From: Cruorifilaria tuberocauda
Taxonomy: Eukaryota > Nematoda > Chromadorea > Rhabditida > Onchocercidae
NCBI GenBank assembly: GCA_013365365.1
Contig: JABVXU010000212.1
Coordinates: 28,285-92,284 of the forward strand
Direction of reading: 5' to 3'
Length of the DNA stretch: 64,000 nucleotides
Below the pieces are notes generated by a model that ran no database searches, was not told where the DNA came from, and worked only from the letters and a program-made list of their open reading frames with translations. Position numbers and translations under genes: made by a program. This document shows positions 1-12,500 of the stretch, in pieces (position 1 is the first letter of the stretch; each line of letters opens with the position of its first letter).

Positions 1-333
1 GAGTTCATTTTTGTTAAATTTCTAGCTGAATCATCTTTGAACGAACATTTATCGACAATTGTTTTTCCCAAATTTTACTTTATTAGAAATATTCGCATGA
101 AACATTCCACGGATAAGAACGTAGTATATGTTATCATCGACTGAATTATTCATTTTGCGCAAACGATAAATCTCTTTGTGGAGATATTATTTATTTAACT
201 TTCTTTAAAATTGATAAATAGATGCCAGAATACATGGAAATAGGACCTAAATGATTGGTGTAAATCGGTTACTTATTTTTTGCCTTCTGTTTCACAAACT
301 GCACAGTTTTAGTTGTGAAGTCAAAATTCGATA
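1..333. other. Upstream region of the cadherin gene
   Basis: This stretch is A+T-rich and noncoding, and I see no open frame that I would defend. The clearest element is a 3' splice-like sequence, CACAGTTTTAG, ending at 312. It lies 21 nt upstream of the ATG chosen for the cadherin gene and could be a spliced-leader trans-splice acceptor. A core promoter cannot be recognised by eye. Confidence 0.4.
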
Positions 334-3300
334 ATGCTAATTTCGTTATGCATTTTATTTGCTTCTAATACATACGGTAATTTTTTAATTTTCTTGTAAT
401 TAGTATAACAACTGTAAAGTATTATGAATCACTTCAGTGATTGTTTCAAAATACATATGTTAAATAATATTTTAATTGAATCATAACAGTAAGTTGTAAG
501 ACATTTAATCACGATCCAACGACCGAATTCTATTTTCGACCTTCTTTTAGCACAAATATCATTTAAACAAACTGACAAAAATGAAATTTTTGACGCAAGT
601 TTTGATAAGTTTATTGCCGGTGTTGACATCCCAACTTTCTCAAACAATGGCCCGGAGAGTATGTCGAAATTTGGAATGATTAGGAATGAACCGGATGATG
701 GAACACCTGATAATTTAGAGGTAAATAAGTCGTTTAGTTTAAGGTAAATAGTTCAGTATGAAATTTAAAGAACATTTCAATTAAGCTAAGAAAATGAATA
801 GAATATTTTCGAGGAAACCAGCAAATAAGTGATTTCATTACAGATATACGACAAATGGGCTTATCAATACGATTATTTCATATTAAGCTAAATTTTAAAA
901 GATTTTATGAAGTAATATAATTTTTCTAGAAATCAGATGCTATCAAAAAGCAAGGAATACTTTATAAGCAGTTATCTGGAAACGATATGATACGTGCACC
1001 TTCAAGGTTCGATTTCCAAGAAATAAAACTAATGATTTTTTTGCATTATTCCTCTGTCTGAGCTTGCTGATTTTGAATAAAATGTAAATGTGCTCAGGTT
1101 GATTTTCATGAAACCTGTGCACATTTAGAAAAAGTGATAGTTCATATGTGTGGTAACGGACATATTACAATTAAGCTAAGAAGGCCCTTATCCAACTGAT
1201 TTTTTTATATTTACTTTTTAATACCGATTCTTTTTATATTACTTTTCAGTGAAAGAACGCCTGAAAAATTTGTACTACCAGTTTCGGATGGATCACTGAT
1301 GATCGATGGTATTACAGTTTTAAAATTGGTTTCTAACGTTTTGTGTTTTTATACTATACATTTTGAAATTGTAAAATCCTTTTGTATCGGCTAAAATATT
1401 AATTAATTTTAGCCGAGAAAACAGCTGAAGAAATGGTGAAATACTTCAGAGGTGACGAGAAAATGAAAAGTGCCAATTTTGCCAACGTTCGTGAGACGGA
1501 TGGAAATATTCAAAGGTCACACCATAAATGAGCGCATTATACAAGTTTCTCGGAGTTTTTTCTACTTCATTTTTTCTTCTGAAAAATTAGAAAAGTGAAT
1601 GAGTTGGGAAACATCAGAAATCAGATAATCTGGTATTTTGAAATGCAGATTGGAAAATCTTTTTCAGTGTGGGACATGAAAAGCTGGTTCGAGATTCAAA
1701 TTTCCTTCATGCCAACGAAAATTCAAATATATCTGAGTCACCCACAGAGAATCCATTGGATTTCCTCACACTCAGTGCACCTATTTCCAACCTGAAAAGA
1801 GCGACAGTGACAAATGATCCTACTTTTAATGACTTGCATTACAATATAGGAAATCTACCGGACACTTCTATTGTCTGGAGCAATCCAAAACTTTTCGTTA
1901 AACCTATCCATGTTGCAAAGTTTCAGTTTGGTATCAATTTTCAGGATTATTGTAGTTAAAACATAATTATAATTGCAAAATGAGATTTTGAATGTAAAAT
2001 TACTCCACAAAATATTTTTTGTTCTGTGCAGTTGAGCAGTAACTTGCAAATTTTAGAAAATGGTTCCCGCACATCTAACAGAAATTGGTGGTTTCCATTA
2101 AATTGCAGCCCAGTACTTACATTTTCCTTTTTCAGGTCATGAAATTTTATCCGTAAAGGCGCATGGCGCGTTTAATAGTTCAATTGAATTCATATGTATG
2201 CTACCGGAGATTGTATTTTGTGTTACCGATATACTCAGCAACGATAGTTATCGATTGCGGGTTGTTTATACAGGCACCACGAGCACTACGAATTTCAATT
2301 TGCCTGTCACTATCAAAATACGAAGTCACGGGGGAAATTCATATACGGTTTATATTTCTTTGTATCCTTTGATTCCGTTTTTAGTTTGTGCTTATGTTTT
2401 GTAAAAGACCTGCATATTTGGTGTAGTTGTTTTATCCCATTAAAAATGAGGTATTTGCAGAATTGGAACGCTTCCATACACTTCGTTTCGGACGATAAAA
2501 TTGAGTCGGAAATCACAGATATAACAATTCAGCAAACTGCTGAACATCAGGCAAAAGCAATGATTGATAGTGAATTTCATGGAAAACCAAATTTCATTGC
2601 TTCAGAGGAGCAATCAGTTCCAGCTTGGAACGGATACACTATTCAGCCTGAAAAAACAACAAAGAAGCCAAAAGCGTCTGGTTTTACTTTTATGCCTCAT
2701 TTCGAGCACAGCAGCTATGAAATATACGTACCGGAAGGAAAAAACAAGGTTTCATGAAAATTATTTTAGACTTACTCTTTTTTGAAAATGATTTTAATTT
2801 TTACTGCAAAAATCATAGGATTTATAATATTACGCTGTATGAGTGCGGAAAAATTAAAAAAATCTTCCAGTTTTATGTAGCTTATATTTTGAAGAGCTTC
2901 AACTCAAGAAGCTTCAACTTTCAATTTTCTATAATTTATGATTTCTCGGAAGATTGAAATATACTGCAGGATTCGATGATTGTCGCCGTTATTTACTTTC
3001 TAACCCACCTTGTTGACGTAGAAGCAAAATTTTCAGTTCAATCCGAGCCACTTCACTGGTTTTATTTGGGTGAGATGGAAAAAGAAACGGTATTTTCGTA
3101 AATTCTTTTCATTCCGCCTTACTCATGTCTGTTTCAGTTCTGATCTTTTTTCTGATATTAAACTGTGCAAAGATTAATATCCTCAAACACTTCCAAAAAA
3201 CACTTATCAATATTTTCGTTTCATTTACAACCTTAAATTCACCCTGCTTTATTATAACCTTACTGGTGTTACAAATGTTTGTCTTTTACTTAACGTAAAT

Positions 3301-3513
3301 ATTTTTGCATCATTAAATATCCCGGAATTTGTTAATTCAAGTCTTCGCAACCATTGTAAACCCACAAGCATACATTTTCAGTTCATGATCCAATAAAATA
3401 TTATGTTACAGAATGCAAACCGCCTGATTGTTGCAATCAAACTAATGTTACATGATGGTGCCGATGTTGATTTCAGAAAAACCGACAATGGCCGATACAA
3501 ATTTCAAATTAAA
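334..3513 (+). other. Cadherin N-terminal region, exons 1-10 (aa 1-479)
   Basis: The signal peptide is followed by a polar, acidic region of about 380 residues without recognised domains, spread over exons 2-8. A cadherin-like repeat begins near residue 385: a HSSYEIYVPEG segment resembles the strand that opens an EC repeat (Y-x-x-x-V-x-E). This repeat continues through exons 9 and 10 and finishes at the start of the large exon, where TTTDIIVEVLTF looks like its last strand. The fit to cadherin is weaker here than in the later repeats, so the domain call is an inference. The splice phases are clean throughout. Confidence 0.6.
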
Positions 3514-6500
3514 GTACCGTACTTTCCTTGGAGTGATTCTATAAATGAGGAAGTCTTTCAAATAATGTAGTTGTTATGAGTTTTTTAATTTTTTCAGGCT
3601 AACCAAGGAACCTTTGAAACTACCACAGATATCATTGTTGAAGTCCTGACATTTGCCACCAAAGGAGCGTCTTATTCTACGGCAGTAACAACAATTTCTA
3701 GTATGACTGAAGCATTGACGATGGATGAGTTTAACACATCGAAATTTCTTGCTGATTCAGAGCAACATGCTCCTACAAATTCTACAGATATTTCTGAGAA
3801 TAGAACCGAAACCGTTACTGTGACTATACCGAGCCTGGAAAAAATACATATCAATCCAGTTACCGCTCACAAAAGCTGGAATATAAAACAAACACAAGTT
3901 GGACGTGCAACGAGAACATCAGAAACTGCCGACGAAGCATTTATTGAGGAGTTGGCAAATGTTCAAGAATCAGAAACTACAGAATCTATCATAAAAATTC
4001 ATGGCCGATCCGAATTTCCCGATGTTATGGTATCACAAATTAGGCAGTCCGTTGAAAAATTATCATCATTTTCGGAAGAATCTCCTGTACGTAACAAGAA
4101 TTTTGAAGAAAACTTCCAGTCGACCGTTAATGATGCTAGGGCGATAGTTAATACTGATGAATCTACATCAGGAAAAGAATCGGGAAGATTTTTTTTACGA
4201 GTCAAAGAAATGACAAAACATCGGTCAGAATTAGTGACCAAAGCAAGTCCTTCCTTAATTAATATTTCATTAGTTAGAGAACCGTTTGAAAAGCTTTCTA
4301 GAATAGCTTCAAACTGGACAAATTTCTCACCCGAGGAGATTTTAAATAAAGAGACAAGTATGGATAAATTTGAACCAAAACAGGAACATGAAATTATTCC
4401 ACCTCCAGAAAGTTTTCGGACAAATGATTCTACTCGTATCGATATAGATAATTTGGATGCCGTACACTACAATTCAGCTTCATCTGAACAAGGAACATTT
4501 ATGACTACCGAAATTTATAGAAATACATTAGCGACAGAAATGAGTCACAGTTCCAAAGGCAACGAATTCAGTGAAAACAATTATAATTTCTCATCATATA
4601 GCCAAGAAGAATTGCTGGCAGATAGTAAATCAACAAATACTGTTGTTTCATCGGTCCAAAATGACAATTTATTCCCAAATATTTCAGTAGAAGGTAGAAA
4701 AAGCTTACAAGATAAGTTTGGTACATCTCTTGTTTCAATGAAAAAAATACCTATATCAGGGAGTGATAGTACCATTGATAACTTTCACTCGAGCTCTCAA
4801 GATGGCAACTACTCCGGGAAATTTACACTAAACTTTAAAACAAGCTCAGATATACAATTCAACTATGCCACCACCACGAAACCATTAGATTTGACGATAA
4901 GTGAACGAAGTATTAAAATGGATATTGATAATGATAATATCGGTTATACTGATGGTGATTTGAACACCAGCGCTGGAAATAATCATTATACTTCTATTAC
5001 GTGGAAAGATTACACTGATTATATTGGTACTGTCAGTAATAATGTTGATACGACTGTCACTTCAAGCTATGTAGCAGAAACAGTCGGTATAGACCGAAGT
5101 ACTGATGCTACTATTTTTCAACAAACATTGCTCAGCTTAATAGATAATATACACATGAATTCAGATCATATAATGCATGGAAACTGGAATCAAAAGAGCG
5201 ATGAGAAATTTGAAACCGATAAGTTGCAGCAAGTTCAACTGACCGTGCAACAAACAAACAGTGATAAAACGACAATTGCGGTTGCGCTACATCCAGAAAC
5301 AGTCCAAATAGAAACTGAAGCCAAAGAAGGATGGCTTGAAGGGAATGACAATGTAGAGAATGATTTCAGGATCAATAAGATGCAATCTCAAGAAACAAGT
5401 ATTGTAATACAACTTTCTCTGACCAAGATAACCTAAATTCAAAGAAAAAAAAAAGATCTTTGAAACGTCTAAAAATTTCAACATCGTTTATAAACTGTTG
5501 CATCACTTTAACCGAATTCGAATAAGTCAACAAATCATGTCAAGAGACAGTTTAATGAATTATTATTTCAATGATTTTAATTGTCTACTAGTTTTAGCGA
5601 TAGATGTGAAGTTCAAAACCATCGACGGAGGCAAATACATTTTGCCTGACGAATTTAGAGATTCGGACATCTTGCCTGATCTTGATATCACAATTACCGC
5701 TAATAACATAGTAAGTTTCATCAAAGTTTTGAGCTATTTTTTTCTAGACAGGAAGATTTAAGAAACTTGGTTTCTTTTTTAGAATTACAATGATGTAATT
5801 ATGGTGTCAGTAAATTCTTCTGCACTGAAAATCATTCCCCATCTCATGCAACCAGGAAAGACAATTTTTATTGCTGTTCGGGATGCCGAAAAATTGAATC
5901 GCGATCTTTTAGATGGCTTCGTTGTTGCTGAGGTAAGTATCTTGACTCAAAGTCCCGCGATAATGCTGGATATTTTCCTCTCCGATAAAGGATTCTCTTA
6001 GATTGTCGGTTTCCTAGAATTTATTTTTTTCTCATTAAGATTTGACTATCCGGTCCCATCAGTTCATTAATTTTTTCTGTAATTCGAAGACTTCCTAAAA
6101 CATTATAAATTCCATTCTTAGTTCTGATTATTTTGATCGATAAACATTTTGTGGATTCACAGTATCCATTAATAAAATTTTAGTTTTCAGGTTACCGCAT
6201 CCCTAAGAAATCAACCGTCAGTAACGTCGTCGAAAGTGATTAAAATTGTGAGAGATGAAAACCTGAGCAACGAAGCACCAATATTTTTGCTTCCTGAATA
6301 TAATTTTCACATACACGAAGGCAGCATAACAGGACAAAAAGTTGGTGAGATGGAAGCTGAATTCGCGGATCACCGTAGGCATGGAATTATCACTTATCAG
6401 CTGATTGGTCCTGGAAGTGAATTGTATAGTTCAAATATTTCATTACAATATATTTGCCCGACCATAAAAAATTAAGAAAAATTAGCCTAAATTGCTTAAC

Positions 6501-9500
6501 TAAGTTTGCAAAATGCTCAGAAGTACGAATCATTTATCTAAAAATATTATTTACATATTTCAATATAATTTCGGCAATTCTAATTGATAATTATTAGCTC
6601 AAATTTTGCTTTCATTGTGAAATTTTTAAAAACGATTTGTACTAAAATTTAAAGAAAAGACAGACGAGAAGTATTGTTTTTTTATCAAGATTTGAAAGAT
6701 TGATTGTATATTCCATGCACTTATTAGATTTACGATAAATGGAGGTACAGTAAGTGTCTTATGTCCAAGTGTATTGCCATGCTTGGATCGGGAGCAAACT
6801 ACTGTATATCATCTTCTTGCAGTCGTTACCGATCGCAGTAAGTCCTTCAACTAATTATTTCATTTTTGCTTTCTTCTTGCCATATATAATTTGTCTACAG
6901 ATTTTACCATATTTATGGCGTTGATAGTAAAAACCACCGACTTTTAATTTGTTTATTCAATTTGAGTGACAAATTTTCAACATATTCTACCTTTATTTTT
7001 GCTACCACACTGAAATTCACAAAACATTTTCTGTCGACGAATAAATACAATGATTCAAGAAAGTTGCTCATTCCTGAAAAAGAACCGATCTTAGTAATTT
7101 CGTCTACAAATCAGCTTAATTATTTATCGATGTATTTGACGGCACGACAATATACAATTTTTCCGTTTCAAGATGAAGTTAAATCGGTTCCTGCAGTTGT
7201 AAAAATTTTTATCGATGATCGGAATGATAACGGTCCAATTCTCGAAACATCACAAAATGAGATTACGGTATCAAATGGTCGTCTCACAAAGCTCTTTGTT
7301 GTAAAGGTAATGAAATTCGATTTTGAATAATTAAATCAGAATAGCAGTAAAGTGAAGTAACTTCTAAGGAATGAAAAGTTAAATTTTGGGAAATATTTAA
7401 TTTTAAGGAATAATTTGTTAATCAACAGGTAAAAGATAACGATGTAACACCACATAATATCAATGAAATAAGCACAGATGGCGCGGCATCAGCATTTATC
7501 TCACTAGAGAAAGTGCGTGATAATATCTATTACGGACGGCTTTGGTCCTTACCAGCAGCAGGGATTTACCCATTGATTATCATTGCCAGTGATCCCGATG
7601 GAAATATTCCAAAACAGAAAATTGCCGTTAATACAAAAGTGCTGGCAAGTATATGTTTATTTTTTCAATTCAATTCTGTTTACTTGGCTATTTCGTTTCA
7701 ACGTATCAGAAATTTATTTTGGGTTTGAGATTTGTTTCCAACTACTCTAACAACTATATCAGTAACCAAAATTTATTAGTCAATATTAATATTAATCAAA
7801 CATATGTTTCTTTCATTTTTTGCTTGGTATTTCAATTAAATTGGAATAACATTGTAAATTTTCTATTTCAGAATACAGTGACGAAAGCTCATTTTAAACG
7901 AGCTAAATATGAAAGGACCATTAACACTGAGAAACTATTTAAAGGTTTGTTTTTCTCCTGAAAACCTTAGCTGAATTCAGAATTTTGATTTAATGAATTC
8001 AAGAATTGGAAAAAATACAAAACTGTTCAAGGCAACTCTATCTTGCAACCGGAGCTCGAAAATGCTCCACTGGAGGCATTGCGATTTATTCTTTTAAGAG
8101 ATAATCCCGGTTGGCTTTCCATGGATGAATATAGTGGAAATGTTATCGTTGGCGATGTCCCACGGTAAGTCATCAAAGTCGAAAGTTACGATTATTATTT
8201 GACTGTAAAATACTGTGGAATAATCAAACTTTATTAGTACAATTTGATGTCATTTAATGGAACAATAACCATATGAAAATTTCCAGAAATTTGAAGATTA
8301 TAAAAAATTATTCATTACATACTTTCTAATTCACAGAAGCGGTATTATAAGTGGGAAATACAGTATATCTATGGCAGCAGTGAATCGAACTGATGGTAGG
8401 CTTATCACGGAATCTGTTCTTGTTCTGACCGTAATCAACGATAATCACGTGATGAATTTTTTTACCAAAAAGCTCATTGTAAGAACCCTACGTAAAGGTT
8501 GGTTAAAGAGCTAATACAATTAAATCGTTAGAAATATCGGTTGAAATTTAACTTTCGTTAAATGAAGCGAAATTTCCATAATACAGCTTTATTCTGCCAG
8601 CTATTGTAATTTTCTATGCATCAGACACAACAGTAAGTCAACAAACAGTAGAAATACTTCCGGAACATATGAAAACATCAACAACGATCATACGAGATAG
8701 TATCAGTGCTGTTGATGAGCAACTTCATCAAACCCATCTTGATAAGGTATTTTTCTCTTATTTCAAACATATCTTCTTATTTTAAAACTTCTTATTTCAA
8801 AAAAATATGCTTCGGTTTCTGAAAGTGCGCTATGACGAGAATACATAATTCTAAGCATGAAATTTTTCAGACGATAAAAATAAAAACGAAATTGATGTTC
8901 TTTTTAATTACAGAATGCAATATCAAACAGTCATGGTATGATAATAATGGATATGAAACAATTGCAACAGATACGGATGTTACAGTTCAACTTATCCTCA
9001 AAAGAAGATACTGATGACTCCGGTATATATAAGAGTTATATGAAGAATTATTGATATTATCATTTTAAATTGCTTCCATATGATATATAAACTTAAAATG
9101 GTGTATTGAACGGTACATTCAATGTACAATTTATAATTCAAACAGCATAACAAACCTTGATAGCAATATATCAATAATTAACATATACACATTGTTATCT
9201 GAATACATGTTATATATTTTTAGATAAATAGCTTATAGCAAATGGAATTTAACCAAATTACAGCAAAAGTGGTGTTGTTTCTGAGTTCAGAGCCAATGGA
9301 GATGGCACATGAACGTAAACGACGAGCACGGCCAGTTTTTGGTCATCCATGGAGAAGTGACATGAATATCATTCCAGTAATTTACTAATACTTACTTTAC
9401 TGTTCCTAGTATGAGATAATTTAAAAACTCATTGATACTTTCTACTGCATTTAATCATTTATCAGCCAATCCTTCATTTATTGTTAGGCACGTTTATTCA

Positions 9501-12500
9501 TTTATAACATTTAAATTTTGTTAGCGTTTGCTTCTGCCATCTTTCATGCATAACTTTTCCTCTTTAAATTGTTTCAGCAATATTTTTAGATCAAATTAGC
9601 TGAAAATTCACCAGAAGATTACACAATTATTTCGTTGCCAGCTTACAACCCGATAAATGGAACCAAAGTTATGGATCTGAGGCTTTCGGGCGAAATGGCA
9701 CAGCATTTCATTGTGAATGAAAGAAATGGTTAGAATTCAAGCTTGTACTTTTAAATACAAAGTGTTATAAACAAATGCAAAAGAAACAAATTAAACTCGT
9801 CTAAGCTTTTGCATATAACAAGCTGATACTTCGCAATTGGTCAGAGAGGTTTGTAAACAGATTGATCCATCTTCTCCGGATTATCTATTTTTAGTCGTAT
9901 TATTAACTCTCATATAACGTAATTAATTACGAAAAAGTTATTTTAGGGGATGTGCAGGTTGCAATACCTTTTGATTTTGAAGCAATGGAACCAGAATCAC
10001 ATATATTTGATTTATTATTAATGGCGGGAGAAGAAATATATGATACTGTGGCAGTGCTACGGGTTGAAATCATTGATGTTGATGACAACCCACCAAAAAT
10101 AGTCAAATTTGGTGATTATAATTTCGACAATGTTCGTCTCATTTTTACAAGCTTGAAATCTACCAAATCTTTCCAATTGGATTTTCATACAATATAAATA
10201 CAAGAGTAAACAAGCCTAAACTTCCCATCTTATCCAGATTTGGGCATTTGAAATCTAATATCATATTTTTAATGTTTAAATTATCAATCGACACACTCTG
10301 AGAATCTCTGTTATATTAGTAGCCGACAAATTTTGACCTGCTTTAGTAACATTGTTAGTTTATGATTTGGTAAATGCAAGTATACAACTAGCAGCTGACA
10401 TTCAGTCGAAAAATAATTTAACACTCAAAACAAAATTTTATGATGCTTGAAATTTTATGCTTCAAAGTATCGCCGTGATCAACTGTTTTTTGAATATTTT
10501 AATTATTGCTTAAAATTTAGCTGACGATTGAGGAAAATTCGTACCCTGGAACGGTGCTTTTTGAAGTTCAAATATCGGATCCTGATTATTTGTATGGTAA
10601 AACGGGTGTCTTCAATTATGTATTGTGTGGTAATGGTGCAACTAATTTCCAAGTTAAAAAGGTAAGCATTTGATGAATATATTAGAAATGGAGCTTGAAA
10701 TTAATTTTGAGATAAGTGAGTAGTTAAATTATTTTTGTTTTAAGTAATTAGTTTGAGCCAGTTTAAGTGGAGCAAAAATTTTCTTTTCAGATAAACGATA
10801 CCGTAGCAATAATCGTTTCTCCCGCTGCTGATTTGAATCGAGAAAAAGTTGAGGAAATGGTTGTTTTACTGAAAGTTACTGATTCCGGTGGAAATAGCGA
10901 TACTATCGTGGTACTATATCAAAAAGCTCATAAAAATAAAATCGTAATTATGCAGCAATGAATCGCTTCCGTAATTTTATACAAACATATACTTTCTGAT
11001 TTTGAGCATATTGTAAACATGCAGACTTCTTGTCTCCATTTAAGTGATGTGCAATGAGCTATTGCCAGAGTTACTGGCTGGAAATGGCAGGTATAGCTAA
11101 AGAAATGCTCAACAGTAACATTTACTGTTCGAACTGAGTCATTTCCAGTCTGTACCAATTTACAAGACGGATTAAAATATTTAAAATTTAAAGAGCGAAA
11201 CTGCCATTACAGGCAACGATTAAGATAGCAGATGTAAACGACAATGCACCCGTCTTCATTCATAATGAATACAAAGTTGAAGCAGTGGAAAATTGGCCTG
11301 AAGCAATGGTAATAACCTATGTGCATGCTAAAGATAAGGATACAGGCTTAAATGCAGATATTCGTTATTCGCTATCGCCAAAGAATAATCAGCGTATGGT
11401 TTTTAAAATTTTTTACGAGGAATGAATTTATTCTCAGGCTTGCTGAATGAAAAACTGTAAAGACAGGAAGGAGCAGTAGATCTCATAATTAATCAACTCT
11501 TTTTTTAATTTATAATTCAGCGGTAAAAACTTCCCTACAAAATTTACAGCTTTTTTAATAAAGATTCGAATTCATCATCACAAAAACTACACCAACCTCA
11601 ATAAAAAATTGTTAATCAGTTTCTAATAAAACAAATTATAACCTTAACATTCTTTCATACATATATTGATCATGTAGTGATGCCAGTAATCAGGCCTAAA
11701 ATCATTTTCAATTGAAAAAAAATGATTTTTCAATTTTCAATTTACATTGTGTCAAAAAATATTTTTTTAATGGCACTTTATCAAAAATTCAGCAAAACAA
11801 ATCGCTAGAAATCGTTTGACATCTCGATCCTCCAAGTTAAATATAAGGGAATTTTTGCTGAAATCAAACTTGAGATTATTGTGAAGGCGACATTTTCGGA
11901 CTAAACAATATGATCAAACTTACCGTTTTCAAATAGTTTATTTATGATAATTTATTTTATTTGATGAAGTAAATCTTATTTGAACATTACACATTTTTGC
12001 CAAAGAACTAACGCGATATAATTTCAGGCGAGTTTTTTGAATTATTAGTTCAAAAGAATAAATTTCTTTAGTAATTCTGAAATAATTATAGATTTTGAAA
12101 TTGATCCAATAAGTGGGCTGATACGCACCAAGAAAGCACTGATTGGTCTTGCTCGAGCATACCCGTACGATTTCTCAGTTGTAGCTCATGATCGAGGTTG
12201 ATTTTGACACTTTTTGTACTTTACCACGATTATGTTTTTAATTATGTATTCAGAAAATTACAGTTATTAAAGAATAAAATATATAGTACAGAGTTCTTGT
12301 TAACTTCAGCTGTTCTTTAATAAAAGTGAATATGATTCGAAGATGGAGAATAATAGTAAGAGAAGTATAGGATGGGACATGAACAGAGGAGATTTATCGG
12401 TACCAAAGCGTTACTTTCAACGCTACTTTTTTTGACTTTTTGATTTTTGATTCTTCACACTTTTGTCTTTTAATGATAAATTATTTGAAAAATTATCATC

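Noticed and set aside
581..679. ATG frame with a signal-like start (MKFLTQVLISLLPVLTS) at 581
   Set aside because: It stops after 32 codons, while another frame of the same exon joins both the signal-peptide exon at 334-376 and the next exon in phase.
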